Below, in pieces: positions 6,075 through 13,661 of a DNA stretch of 17,377 nt. This DNA is from an uncultured Treponema sp. (GTDB taxonomy: Bacteria > Spirochaetota > Spirochaetia > Treponematales > Treponemataceae): the NCBI GenBank assembly GCA_937923945.1, contig CALDWC010000084.1:1-17377 (forward strand), written 5' to 3'. The notes beneath the pieces are model-generated. The model was not told the origin of the DNA and searched no databases. It was given only the letters and a program-made list of their open reading frames with translations. Within the stretch, counting starts at the first letter, position 1. Every line of letters starts with the position of its first letter. Made by a program: the position numbers and the translations under genes.

Positions 6075-8777
6075 TTATCGGCTTGAAAGCTCGCTTTGAT
6101 AATGCGAAAGTTTTTCAATGCGGCGTTTTACTTCCGCAATCGTTGTCCGATCCTTTTCAATCACTTCGACAGGCGCATGTGCGATAAAGTTTTTATTTTG
6201 CAGCTTTGCTTCCAATTTTGCCAAATTGGCTGTTTCTTTTTCAATTTCCTTTGCAAACCGCGCAATGAGCTTTTCCGCATCCACGCTTTCACCGGCAACA
6301 ATAAATGCTTCAAAACCTTCACCGACCGTTCCTACGGACGTTTTCGGTTTTTGTTCAACGGAATCGATAAATTTCAGTTCGCTCAAACCGGCGAGCATCG
6401 AAATAATTTCGCTGCGTTTTTTACTTTCGGCGGCAGGCGAATTTTCCTGAACGAGCAAGCAGCAGTGCAGTTTTGCCTGCGGTTCAATTCCGCATTCCGC
6501 CCGCAGGGTGCGGATATTTCGGACAATTTCCTGCAATGCGGTAAATTTTTTTGCTGCCGCCTCTGCGATACGCTTTTCGGAAAATTCCGGAAATTCCGCC
6601 GTGATAAGATGCGCGGCTCTTTGCTTCGCTCCGAACACGCAATTTTCGGGCAGCTTTGCATAAATTTCTTCGGTGACAAACGGCACATGGGGATGGAGTA
6701 GCCGCAAAGATTCTTCCAATACGGCGAGCAGCACCGAAATAGTGCGGTCTTTTTCTGCGCCGTCTCCTTCTTTCATTGCAAGTTTGGTCGCTTCAACGTA
6801 CCAATCGCAAAAATCATTCCAAAAAAATTCATAAATTGCTTGCGCCGAGTCGTTATAACGGTAGGTTTCAAGCGCTTCCCGCATCGTTTTTGCCGTTGCA
6901 TTTAAGCGGTGAAAAATCCAGCGATCGAGTTCGTTCAAATCTTTTTCAGTGATGGGTAAAATTTCGCGTCCTTCTAGGTTTGATAAAATATACCGGCTTG
7001 CATTCCATATTTTGTTGGAAAATTTTGAACCGAACTTAAAGGCGTCGTCGTCAATCATAATGTCCTGCCCCTGGGCGCACATAAAGCAGAGCGTAAACTT
7101 TAAAGCGTCGGCTCCGTACAGGTCAACAATTTTGTTCGGGTCAATGCCGTTTCCGAGCGACTTACTCATTTTTCGTCCCTGCTTGTCGCGGGTTAGTCCG
7201 TGCAAGTTGACATACTTAAAAGGCACCTTGCCGGTAAACTGCAAACCCGCCATAATCATACGACTCACCCAGAAAAAGAGAATATCGTAGCCGGTAACCA
7301 ATGCCGTTGTCGGATAAAAAGTTTCCAAGTCGGCGGTTGCTTCCGGCCAACCCAACGTTGAAAACGGCCAAAGCCAGGACGAAAACCACGTATCAAGTAC
7401 ATCGGGATCCTGGCGTAGATTTTTCGAGTGACAAGTCGGACATTCGATGATATCGGTTTCACTGACGATTTCGGCACCGCAATCATCGCAGTACCATACC
7501 GGAATCCGATGTCCCCACCAAAGCTGGCGGCTGATACACCAGTCCCGAATATTATTGAGCCAATGCGAATAGGTATTTTCCCATTTTTTCGGATAAAACA
7601 CCACATCGCCCGCTTTCCATGCTGCCAGCGCTTTTTCGGCGAGCGGCTTCATTTTAACAAACCACTGCTTCGATAAATACGGTTCAACGGTCGTATGGCA
7701 TCGGTAACATTCACCGACGGCGTGGGTAATTTTTTCGCTTTCCTTAAAAAGTCCCAGCGCGGTTAAATCTTCAATTACCGCCTTGCGCGCTTTTTCCGTA
7801 GTGAGCCCGCGGTATTTTTCAGGGACGGCATCATTTAAAGTAGCGTCCGCGTTGAGGATATTAATCACTTCGAGGTTGTGCCGCGTGCCGACTTCCCAGT
7901 CGTTCGGATCGTGCGCGGGGGTGATTTTTACGACGCCGGTACCGAACTCGCGGTCAACGTACGTGTCGCCAACAATGGGGATTTTTCGACCGGTCAGCGG
8001 TAAATTCACCGACTTGCCGATTAAATAATTGTACCGCGGGTCTTCAGGATGCACGGCAACAGCGGTATCGCCGAGTAAGGTTTCCGGTCGTGTCGTCGCA
8101 ATTTCCAGCAAAGTTCCGCCGTCCGCCAGCTTTGCACCGTCGGCGAGTTCATAGTAAATATGGTACATTGCGCCTTTTTTGTCGGTGTGTTCCACTTCAT
8201 CGTCTGATAGAGCCGTACCGCAGCGCGGGCACCAGTTTACTAAATAATTTCCTCGGTATAAAAGATTTTTATGATAAAGATCGACGAAAATTTTTCGCAC
8301 CGCTTTTGAAAGTCCTTCATCGAGGGTAAACCGTTCGCGGCTCCAATCCACGGAATCGCCGAGCCGTTTCATCTGACCGGTAATCGTCGCTTTGTGTTCT
8401 TTTACGATTTCCCATGTGTAGGCGATAAATTCATCGCGGTTCATATCTTTCCGCAACCTGCCTTTTTCGCGGAGCCGCTTTTCCACCACATTTTGCGTTG
8501 CGATTCCTGCATGATCGGTTCCCGGTACCCAGAGGGTTTTATCGCCGCACATGCGGTGAAAACGGATTTGCGTATCCTGCAGCACATGGTCGAGTGCATG
8601 TCCGATGTGAAGAATTCCCGTAACATTCGGAGGCGGAAGTGAAATGACAAAAGTTTTCCCGGTTCGAGAATCTTGCGGGGCAAACAAATTATTTTTTTCC
8701 CATTCCGCATAAATACGTTCTTCAAAATCTTTCGGGTTATATGCTTTTTCCATTTCAATCGCGTTCAATTTTTTCAT
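6075..8777 (-). CDS. valS: Valyl-tRNA synthetase
   Basis: This class I aminoacyl-tRNA synthetase charges tRNA-Val and edits misactivated threonine. The 900-residue product has the HIGH motif (HIGHALDH) near residue 60 and KMSKS (KMSKSLGNGIDP) a little past residue 500. It has the ValS-type tryptophan-rich block DVLDTWFSSWLWPFSTLGWPE, a Cys4 zinc-knuckle-like stretch (CDDC...CPTC) just before it, and a C-terminal coiled-coil arm rich in Lys/Glu after about residue 840. Length matches the family. The frame is open 21 codons upstream of the chosen ATG, but AAGGA (8786-8790) sits 8 nt before ATG 8777 and the upstream extension overlaps a consensus promoter, so 8777 is the start. The predicted leader is only about 28 nt, too short for a T-box riboswitch. 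The RSH-like gene follows. Confidence 0.98.
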   Translation of the reverse strand: MKKLNAIEMEKAYNPKDFEERIYAEWEKNNLFAPQDSRTGKTFVISLPPPNVTGILHIGHALDHVLQDTQIRFHRMCGDKTLWVPGTDHAGIATQNVVEKRLREKGRLRKDMNRDEFIAYTWEIVKEHKATITGQMKRLGDSVDWSRERFTLDEGLSKAVRKIFVDLYHKNLLYRGNYLVNWCPRCGTALSDDEVEHTDKKGAMYHIYYELADGAKLADGGTLLEIATTRPETLLGDTAVAVHPEDPRYNYLIGKSVNLPLTGRKIPIVGDTYVDREFGTGVVKITPAHDPNDWEVGTRHNLEVINILNADATLNDAVPEKYRGLTTEKARKAVIEDLTALGLFKESEKITHAVGECYRCHTTVEPYLSKQWFVKMKPLAEKALAAWKAGDVVFYPKKWENTYSHWLNNIRDWCISRQLWWGHRIPVWYCDDCGAEIVSETDIIECPTCHSKNLRQDPDVLDTWFSSWLWPFSTLGWPEATADLETFYPTTALVTGYDILFFWVSRMIMAGLQFTGKVPFKYVNLHGLTRDKQGRKMSKSLGNGIDPNKIVDLYGADALKFTLCFMCAQGQDIMIDDDAFKFGSKFSNKIWNASRYILSNLEGREILPITEKDLNELDRWIFHRLNATAKTMREALETYRYNDSAQAIYEFFWNDFCDWYVEATKLAMKEGDGAEKDRTISVLLAVLEESLRLLHPHVPFVTEEIYAKLPENCVFGAKQRAAHLITAEFPEFSEKRIAEAAAKKFTALQEIVRNIRTLRAECGIEPQAKLHCCLLVQENSPAAESKKRSEIISMLAGLSELKFIDSVEQKPKTSVGTVGEGFEAFIVAGESVDAEKLIARFAKEIEKETANLAKLEAKLQNKNFIAHAPVEVIEKDRTTIAEVKRRIEKLSHYQSELSSR

Positions 8778-8785
8778 ACCATGTT

Positions 8786-8790
8786 TCCTT
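8786..8790 (-). promoter_or_regulatory. Shine-Dalgarno AAGGA for valS
   Basis: AAGGA on the minus strand lies 8 nt before ATG 8777. It fixes the valS start, excluding a 21-residue upstream extension (MIFIANG...) that would run across the promoter. Confidence 0.75.
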
Positions 8791-8811
8791 AATATCAAAA
8801 AAAATCTTGCC

Positions 8812-8840
8812 ATTATAGCACCGTTTGCGATAAAAATCAA
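8812..8840 (-). promoter_or_regulatory. Sigma-70-type promoter of valS
   Basis: On the minus strand TTGATT (8840-8835) and a perfect TATAAT (8817-8812) are separated by exactly 17 nt. Transcription should begin near 8805, giving a leader of about 28 nt. It fires away from the fusA promoter. Confidence 0.8.
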
Positions 8841-8893
8841 GATGTACGTTTTTGTATTTATTTTCGTTAATTGAAAACACAGATTACTGCGGC

Positions 8894-8921
8894 TTGACTT
8901 TTTTATGAATTTGAGTATACT
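8894..8921 (+). promoter_or_regulatory. Sigma-70-type promoter of fusA
   Basis: TTGACT (8894-8899) and TATACT (8916-8921) are 16 nt apart; an overlapping TACTAT at 8918-8923 gives an 18-nt alternative. The leader to the fusA ATG is about 70 nt. This promoter and that of valS are divergent, with about 53 nt between their -35 elements. Confidence 0.75.
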
Positions 8922-8998
8922 ATGCCAATACTATTTTAAATTCATGGCTTGAAAGGTTTTGAGCTTAAAAGCAATTTTTGGTACATAGAGGTATTTTT

Positions 8999-11083
8999 AT
9001 GGCAGACATTACAATGATGCGAAACATTGGGATTAGCGCTCACATTGACTCCGGAAAGACAACGCTTTCCGAACGAATTCTTTTTTACACCGATAGAATC
9101 CATGCGATTCACGAAGTACGCGGGAAGGACGGAGTCGGCGCCACAATGGATAACATGGAATTGGAACGGGAACGCGGTATTACGATTCAGTCAGCTTCTA
9201 CACAAGTTAAATGGAAGAATCACGCCGTTAACGTGGTTGACACTCCGGGACACGTTGACTTTACGATTGAAGTTGAGCGCTCATTGCGCGTTTTGGACGG
9301 AGCTATTTTGGTTTTGTGTTCCGTTGCCGGAGTTCAGTCGCAGTCTATTACCGTTGACCGCCAGCTGAAGCGTTATCATGTTCCGCGATTGGCTTTTGTT
9401 AACAAGTGCGACCGAACCGGTGCAAATCCGCTGAAAGTGCGCAATCAACTGCGTGAAAAGCTTGGGCTCAATGCCTATATGATGCAGCTCCCGATCGGGT
9501 TGGAAGATAAACTCGAAGGGGTAGTTGATTTGGTAAAAATGAAAGCGTATTACTTTGAAGGCGAAGGCGGTGTAACGGTACGCGTTGCGGAAATTCCCGA
9601 ACACCTGAAAGCGGATGCGCAAAAATACCGCGAAGAAATGGTTGACGCCGCTTCAATGTTTTCGGATGAATTAGCGGAAGCATTTTTGGAAGGAACCGAA
9701 ACCGAAGAAATGATTAAAAAGGCTGTTCGTGCGGGAACGCTTGCGGAAAAATTCGTGCCGGTATTCTGCGGTTCGGCGTATAAAAATAAAGGCATTCAGC
9801 CGCTCTTGGATGCGGTTATCGATTATTTGCCGAATCCGACCGAAGTTAAAAACACCGCTTTGGATTTGGACAACAATGAGCAGCCTCTGACGCTGTCGTC
9901 GGACGCAAATGCGCCGGTCGTTGCGTTAGCATTTAAACTCGAAGACGGCAAGTACGGTCAGCTGACCTATGTGCGCGTTTATCAGGGTACGATTAAAAAA
10001 GGCGAAGAATTATACAACAGCCGCACACGCAAAAAGTTTAAGATCGGACGCTTAATCCGCATGAACTCCGCTGAAATGGAAGATATTAACGAAGCTGCTG
10101 CAGGTGATATCGTTGCGCTGTTCGGTGTTGACTGTGCATCGGGCGATACATTCTGCGGCGGAAGCTTGAACTACGCGATGTCGTCAATGTATGTTCCCGA
10201 TCCGGTTATTTCATTGTCGATTACACCGAAAGATAAGGCTTCTTCCGACCAAATGGCAAAAGCGCTGAACCGCTTTATTAAGGAAGACCCGACTTTCAGA
10301 AGTTATGTTGACCCCGAATCGAACCAAACCATTATTCAGGGAATGGGCGAGTTGCACTTGGATGTGTACATTGAGCGGATGCGCCGCGAGTATAAATGCG
10401 ATGTTGAAACGGGTATGCCGCAAGTTGCGTACCGCGAAGCAATTACTCAACGTGCGGATTTCAACTATACGCATAAAAAGCAAACCGGCGGTGCCGGTCA
10501 GTACGGTCGTGTTGCAGGTTTTATCGAACCGACAACCGAGGGCGATTATATTTTTGTAAACAATATCAAAGGCGGTGCGATTCCGACCGAGTATATTCCG
10601 TCTTGTGATAAGGGTTTCAAGGAAGCGGTTAAACGCGGTACCCTCATCGGCTTCCCCATTGTGGGCGTACAGGTTACTATCAACGACGGTCAGTACCACC
10701 CGGTGGACTCTTCCGATATGGCGTTCCAAGCGGCTGCAATCGGTGCATTCCGTGAAGCGTATATGAAAGCGAAGCCGACTATTTTGGAACCGATTATGCA
10801 GGTTTCTATCGAAGGACCGCAGGAGTTTCAGGGCAATATTTTCGGCTTGATTAATCAGCGCCGCGGTATTATAATATCTTCAACGGAAGACGGTACGTTC
10901 ACTCGTGTTGATTCAGAAGTACCTTTGAGTGAAATGTTCGGTTTTTCAACGATTTTGCGTTCTTCAACGCAGGGTAAAGCCGAATATTCAATGGAATTTA
11001 AAAAGTACGGGAAAGCACCGCAAAGCATTTGCGATGAATTAATCAAAGCGCATGAAGAAAAACGCCGTGCAGAACAAAAATAG
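8999..11083 (+). CDS. fusA: Elongation factor G, spirochaete/mitochondrial-like (spdEFG1) type
   Basis: EF-G is the ribosomal GTPase that drives translocation. The 694-residue product has the G1 loop AHIDSGKTT (residues 14-22), RGITIQSA (switch I), DTPGHVDF (G3), NKCDR (G4) and GSAYK (G5). Domain II follows, then domain IV with KKQTGGAGQYGRV and a domain V ending in SMEFKKYG. Serine in AHIDSGKTT and the segment HEVRGKDGVGATMD resemble mitochondrial EF-G1 and the spd-type EF-G of spirochaetes, planctomycetes and delta-proteobacteria, rather than canonical EF-G. In Borrelia the related paralogue is the translocase, with a second EF-G devoted to recycling; that role is inferred here. The ATG at 8999 has AGAGGT 6 nt upstream; the frame is open 7 codons further but without support. 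A P-loop gene follows after 9 nt. Confidence 0.97.
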   Translation: MADITMMRNIGISAHIDSGKTTLSERILFYTDRIHAIHEVRGKDGVGATMDNMELERERGITIQSASTQVKWKNHAVNVVDTPGHVDFTIEVERSLRVLDGAILVLCSVAGVQSQSITVDRQLKRYHVPRLAFVNKCDRTGANPLKVRNQLREKLGLNAYMMQLPIGLEDKLEGVVDLVKMKAYYFEGEGGVTVRVAEIPEHLKADAQKYREEMVDAASMFSDELAEAFLEGTETEEMIKKAVRAGTLAEKFVPVFCGSAYKNKGIQPLLDAVIDYLPNPTEVKNTALDLDNNEQPLTLSSDANAPVVALAFKLEDGKYGQLTYVRVYQGTIKKGEELYNSRTRKKFKIGRLIRMNSAEMEDINEAAAGDIVALFGVDCASGDTFCGGSLNYAMSSMYVPDPVISLSITPKDKASSDQMAKALNRFIKEDPTFRSYVDPESNQTIIQGMGELHLDVYIERMRREYKCDVETGMPQVAYREAITQRADFNYTHKKQTGGAGQYGRVAGFIEPTTEGDYIFVNNIKGGAIPTEYIPSCDKGFKEAVKRGTLIGFPIVGVQVTINDGQYHPVDSSDMAFQAAAIGAFREAYMKAKPTILEPIMQVSIEGPQEFQGNIFGLINQRRGIIISSTEDGTFTRVDSEVPLSEMFGFSTILRSSTQGKAEYSMEFKKYGKAPQSICDELIKAHEEKRRAEQK

Positions 11084-11092
11084 GGGGATACT

Positions 11093-11773
11093 ATGGTAAA
11101 GAAAGATTTAATTGAAAAAAGCCCAATCCGGCGGCTTGAAACAACGCTGAGTGGCGGTTTGAAAGCCGGTGAGTTTGGCGTTATTGCGGCTCAAAAAGGG
11201 GTCGGAAAAACGAGTTTACTGGTGCAGTTGGGCATTGACGAGTTATTGAAAGGTAACCGCGTGTTCCATATTTCGTTTAGTCAGGGAATAGACTACACCG
11301 TCGCGTGGTACAACAATATGTACGAAGAACTCGCAAAGCACAAGAATTTGGAAAGTGCCGATGCGATTAAAGAAGAAATTATTGCAAACCGCGTGGTGCT
11401 AAATTTCAATCAGGATACGATTACAACGGCGCAGATTATGAAAACGGTTACTGCTTTGACGGAAGGCGCAAACGCAAAGCCGCACGTGCTGATGATTGAC
11501 GACTTTGATTTCAGCAAGGCGACCAAAGAATCGATTGCCGAGTTTAAGCAGCTTGCAAAAGAATTGGGGGTTTCCATTTGGTTTACGGCAAAGCTTGATG
11601 TTACCGACGGTATTCCGAGTACGATAAAATCTTTTGTTGACGATATTGAAGTGATTCTCCTGTTAAAGCAAACGTCCTATTCCGAAGTCGGCATTACCGC
11701 AGTAAAAGAACATAACCGCAAAGATGTTGCCGTTGATGTTAAGTTTGACACCAAGTCATTGCTGTTAGTTTAA
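11093..11773 (+). CDS. Uncharacterised RecA/KaiC-like P-loop NTPase-fold protein
   Basis: I do not recognise a named family. The 226-residue product has the RecA/RadA/KaiC layout: a leading RLETTLSGGLKAGEFGVI strand, Walker A AQKGVGKTS (residues 33-41), a second core strand VFHISFSQG (57-65) and Walker B HVLMIDDFD (131-139). The last is followed by a helix and SIWFTAKL. In RadA, DnaB and KaiC the strand after Walker A ends in a catalytic glutamate (as in SGEES or SLEM); here the matching position reads SFSQG, with no acidic residue, so hydrolysis may be weak or absent. There is no zinc finger, Lon-like domain or membrane segment. AGGGGGAT precedes the ATG, only 9 nt after the fusA stop, so the two are cotranscribed, and a terminator follows the stop. 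A role tied to translation is suggested by position only. Confidence 0.85.
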   Translation: MVKKDLIEKSPIRRLETTLSGGLKAGEFGVIAAQKGVGKTSLLVQLGIDELLKGNRVFHISFSQGIDYTVAWYNNMYEELAKHKNLESADAIKEEIIANRVVLNFNQDTITTAQIMKTVTALTEGANAKPHVLMIDDFDFSKATKESIAEFKQLAKELGVSIWFTAKLDVTDGIPSTIKSFVDDIEVILLLKQTSYSEVGITAVKEHNRKDVAVDVKFDTKSLLLV

Positions 11774-11792
11774 GCTCTTTTCTATAGCGGAG

Positions 11793-11828
11793 AAAAAAGC
11801 CGGTACGCAAATGCATACCGGTTTTTTT
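11793..11828 (+). terminator. Intrinsic terminator of the fusA operon
   Basis: The stem CCGGTA-c-GCA / TGC-a-TACCGG (11800-11821) has a two-base AA loop and one C/A mismatch, and is followed by seven T (11822-11828). A run of A precedes it, so it could also work on the other strand, although no minus-strand gene converges here. Confidence 0.88.
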
Positions 11829-11876
11829 ATGTGTGCGGGAGTAAAAATACCGTTCCGCATGCGGGCTATGTACGGT

Positions 11877-11905
11877 TTGACTTTTCTTTCTCTGTTGATT
11901 ATACT
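11877..11905 (+). promoter_or_regulatory. Sigma-70-type promoter of miaB, giving a nearly leaderless mRNA
   Basis: TTGACT (11877-11882), a 17-nt spacer and TATACT (11900-11905). The miaB ATG is at 11914, so initiation would fall at about 11911-11913, and the transcript would start at or within a few bases of the start codon. Confidence 0.78.
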
Positions 11906-11913
11906 GAAAAACA

Positions 11914-13254
11914 ATGACCTATTTTTTTGAAACATACGGCTGTCAGATGAATGTTGCCGAATCCAACGGCGTTGAGCATGTGCTTAAAAGCCGTGGCTGG
12001 ACATCGGGAACCGCTGAAGACGCCGACCTCATAGTGATTAACACCTGTTCGGTGCGCATTACGGCGGAAAACCGCGTGTTCGGACGGCTGGGCTTTTATT
12101 CCGCGCAAAAGAAAAAACGCGTCGTCAAAATTTTAGTGATGGGCTGCATGGCGGAACGGCTCAAAGCGGAATTCGCGGAGCGGTTTCCCTTTGTGGATTT
12201 TGTAGTCGGCATTGGCGACCGCGCCGTGTTAGAAAAAATCTTTGCCGAGCTTGAAGCGGAAACAAACAAAAAAAACGTTCGCGATTTTCCGGAAACGGCG
12301 CCCCAAAGTTCGAACGAAACATACCTTTTTGCCGACAGCTCCTATCATGAAGGAGATTTTCAATCTTTTGTACCGATTATGAACGGCTGTAATAATTTTT
12401 GCTCGTATTGCATTGTGCCGTATGTGCGCGGACGTGAAGTTTCACGGGATGCTTCGCAGATTTTAGCCGAAATTGAGTTGCTCGGACAACACGGTGTAAA
12501 AGAAATTACGCTTTTGGGACAAAATGTTAACTCGTATCACGGATCATTCAACGGAGAAAAAATCGATTTTCCCGATTTACTCACGCTCGTATGTCGCCGC
12601 TGTGAAAAAGCCGATAGCATCCGATGGATCCGTTTTATGTCGAGTCACCCAAAAGATATGTCGGAAAAACTGATGGACGTGATTGCGCGCGAAAAACGGG
12701 TTTGCAAAGCAGTACACCTTCCCGTGCAAAACGGCTCGGATGCGATTCTCACCGCGATGAACCGAAAATACACCGCCGCGCATTACTTGAATCTTGTGAC
12801 CGCGTTGCGGAATAAAGTTCCCGATATCGCGATTACGACCGACATTTTGGTGGGATTTCCCGGGGAAACCGAAGCCGACCTTGAAGCAACGCTCGCGCTG
12901 ATGCGGACGGTTGCATTTAATTCCAGTTTTATGTATCATTATAATCCGCGGGAAGGTACAAAAGCGTTTGATTTGCCGAACCGGATTCCCGAACCGGTAA
13001 AAATTGCGCGACTCCAAAAAGTGATTGATTTGCAGATGATGCTCACGGAAACGAAGATGCGTGAAAAACTGGATTCTACCGTCGCAGTTCTTTTGGAGTC
13101 TCATTCGCGGAATGCTGTGTCCGAGCTTTTCGGTCACAGTGAAGCCGGTGAAATGGTTGTGGTAAAAAATGCCGGAGCGGAAAAAATCGGACAGTTTGTG
13201 CAGGTACGGCTGGAAAAAATTAACGGAAAGACCTTTGTCGGTACCGTTGTATAA
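11914..13254 (+). CDS. miaB: tRNA-2-methylthio-N6-dimethylallyladenosine synthase MiaB
   Basis: MiaB is a radical-SAM methylthiotransferase that adds the ms2 group to i6A37 of tRNAs reading UNN codons. The 446-residue product shows the three N-terminal cysteines of the UPF0004 domain (C10 in TYGCQMN, C45 in NTCSVR, C78 in MGCMAER) and the radical-SAM triad C159-C163-C166 (CNNFCSYC). MiaB-specific RGREVSR and LLGQNVNSY follow, and a TRAM domain covers about the last 65 residues. LLGQNVNSY favours MiaB over the related MtaB and RimO. The ATG at 11914 is the only plausible start, since TYGCQMN follows after seven residues as in other MiaB proteins. It has no Shine-Dalgarno sequence and lies 8 nt behind a consensus -10 element, so it is probably read from a leaderless mRNA. 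A LapA-like gene follows after 41 nt. Confidence 0.96.
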   Translation: MTYFFETYGCQMNVAESNGVEHVLKSRGWTSGTAEDADLIVINTCSVRITAENRVFGRLGFYSAQKKKRVVKILVMGCMAERLKAEFAERFPFVDFVVGIGDRAVLEKIFAELEAETNKKNVRDFPETAPQSSNETYLFADSSYHEGDFQSFVPIMNGCNNFCSYCIVPYVRGREVSRDASQILAEIELLGQHGVKEITLLGQNVNSYHGSFNGEKIDFPDLLTLVCRRCEKADSIRWIRFMSSHPKDMSEKLMDVIAREKRVCKAVHLPVQNGSDAILTAMNRKYTAAHYLNLVTALRNKVPDIAITTDILVGFPGETEADLEATLALMRTVAFNSSFMYHYNPREGTKAFDLPNRIPEPVKIARLQKVIDLQMMLTETKMREKLDSTVAVLLESHSRNAVSELFGHSEAGEMVVVKNAGAEKIGQFVQVRLEKINGKTFVGTVV

Positions 13255-13295
13255 TCCCCGAAAGTTCCGTCAATCATAGTACAACAGGAGTTTAT

Positions 13296-13661
13296 ATGTC
13301 AGGAAAAGCTTTTTATTTTATTATTGTGTTGTTGCTGTTTGCGCTTTTTGCGAGCGTGAACCTCAATAACAGCGTTACCATCAGTATCGGGTTTCGGACA
13401 TTCGAAAATGTGCCGGTGTTTCTCTTTGCGCTGTTTTCATTTTTAATCGGCTTTTTGGTTACCGCCCCTTTTTTTATTTCAGGCTCAAAAAAACATTACG
13501 AAAAACGTACTGCCGAGAAAAAAGATTACGATTCGGCTACTTCAACGGGAGCTTCTGCGATGAACAACATTCAAGAAGTCGAACTGAAAGGTGAAAAAAA
13601 ATCATGGTTTCAAAAACTAAAAGAAAATAAAAAAAATGACGAAAATAAAACTGGTGTTTAA
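13296..13661 (+). CDS. LapA-like (DUF1049) small membrane protein
   Basis: The 121-residue protein has two membrane segments, about residues 5-24 and 38-61. Between them is the short periplasmic-side motif NLNNSVTISIGFRTFENVP, which matches the LapA/YciS (DUF1049) pattern of 'N...v.v.l.f....vPl'. A basic, hydrophilic cytoplasmic tail of about 60 residues follows (KKHYEKR... and repeated Lys/Asn/Glu). In E. coli, LapA works with LapB in regulating lipopolysaccharide synthesis; treponemes lack classical lipopolysaccharide, so that role should not be carried over. CAGGAG sits 6 nt before the ATG. It follows miaB by 41 nt with no promoter or terminator I can see. Its last 26 nt overlap the next gene. 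Confidence 0.78.
   Translation: MSGKAFYFIIVLLLFALFASVNLNNSVTISIGFRTFENVPVFLFALFSFLIGFLVTAPFFISGSKKHYEKRTAEKKDYDSATSTGASAMNNIQEVELKGEKKSWFQKLKENKKNDENKTGV

Noticed and set aside
6096..6701. 201-codon open frame on the plus strand inside valS
   Set aside because: It lies opposite a fully conserved valS coding region, has no promoter or ribosome-binding site, and its translation is a Phe/Arg/Cys-rich sequence typical of antisense frames.
8778..8811. Possible T-box or other riboswitch ahead of valS
   Set aside because: The predicted valS leader is only about 28 nt, too short for any known amino-acid riboswitch.
13620..13661. Run of seven A at the lapA-like/SPOR gene overlap as a programmed frameshift site
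   Set aside because: Both genes have their own start and stop and unlike membrane topologies; a fusion product is not needed to explain the overlap, and A-runs are common in this base composition.
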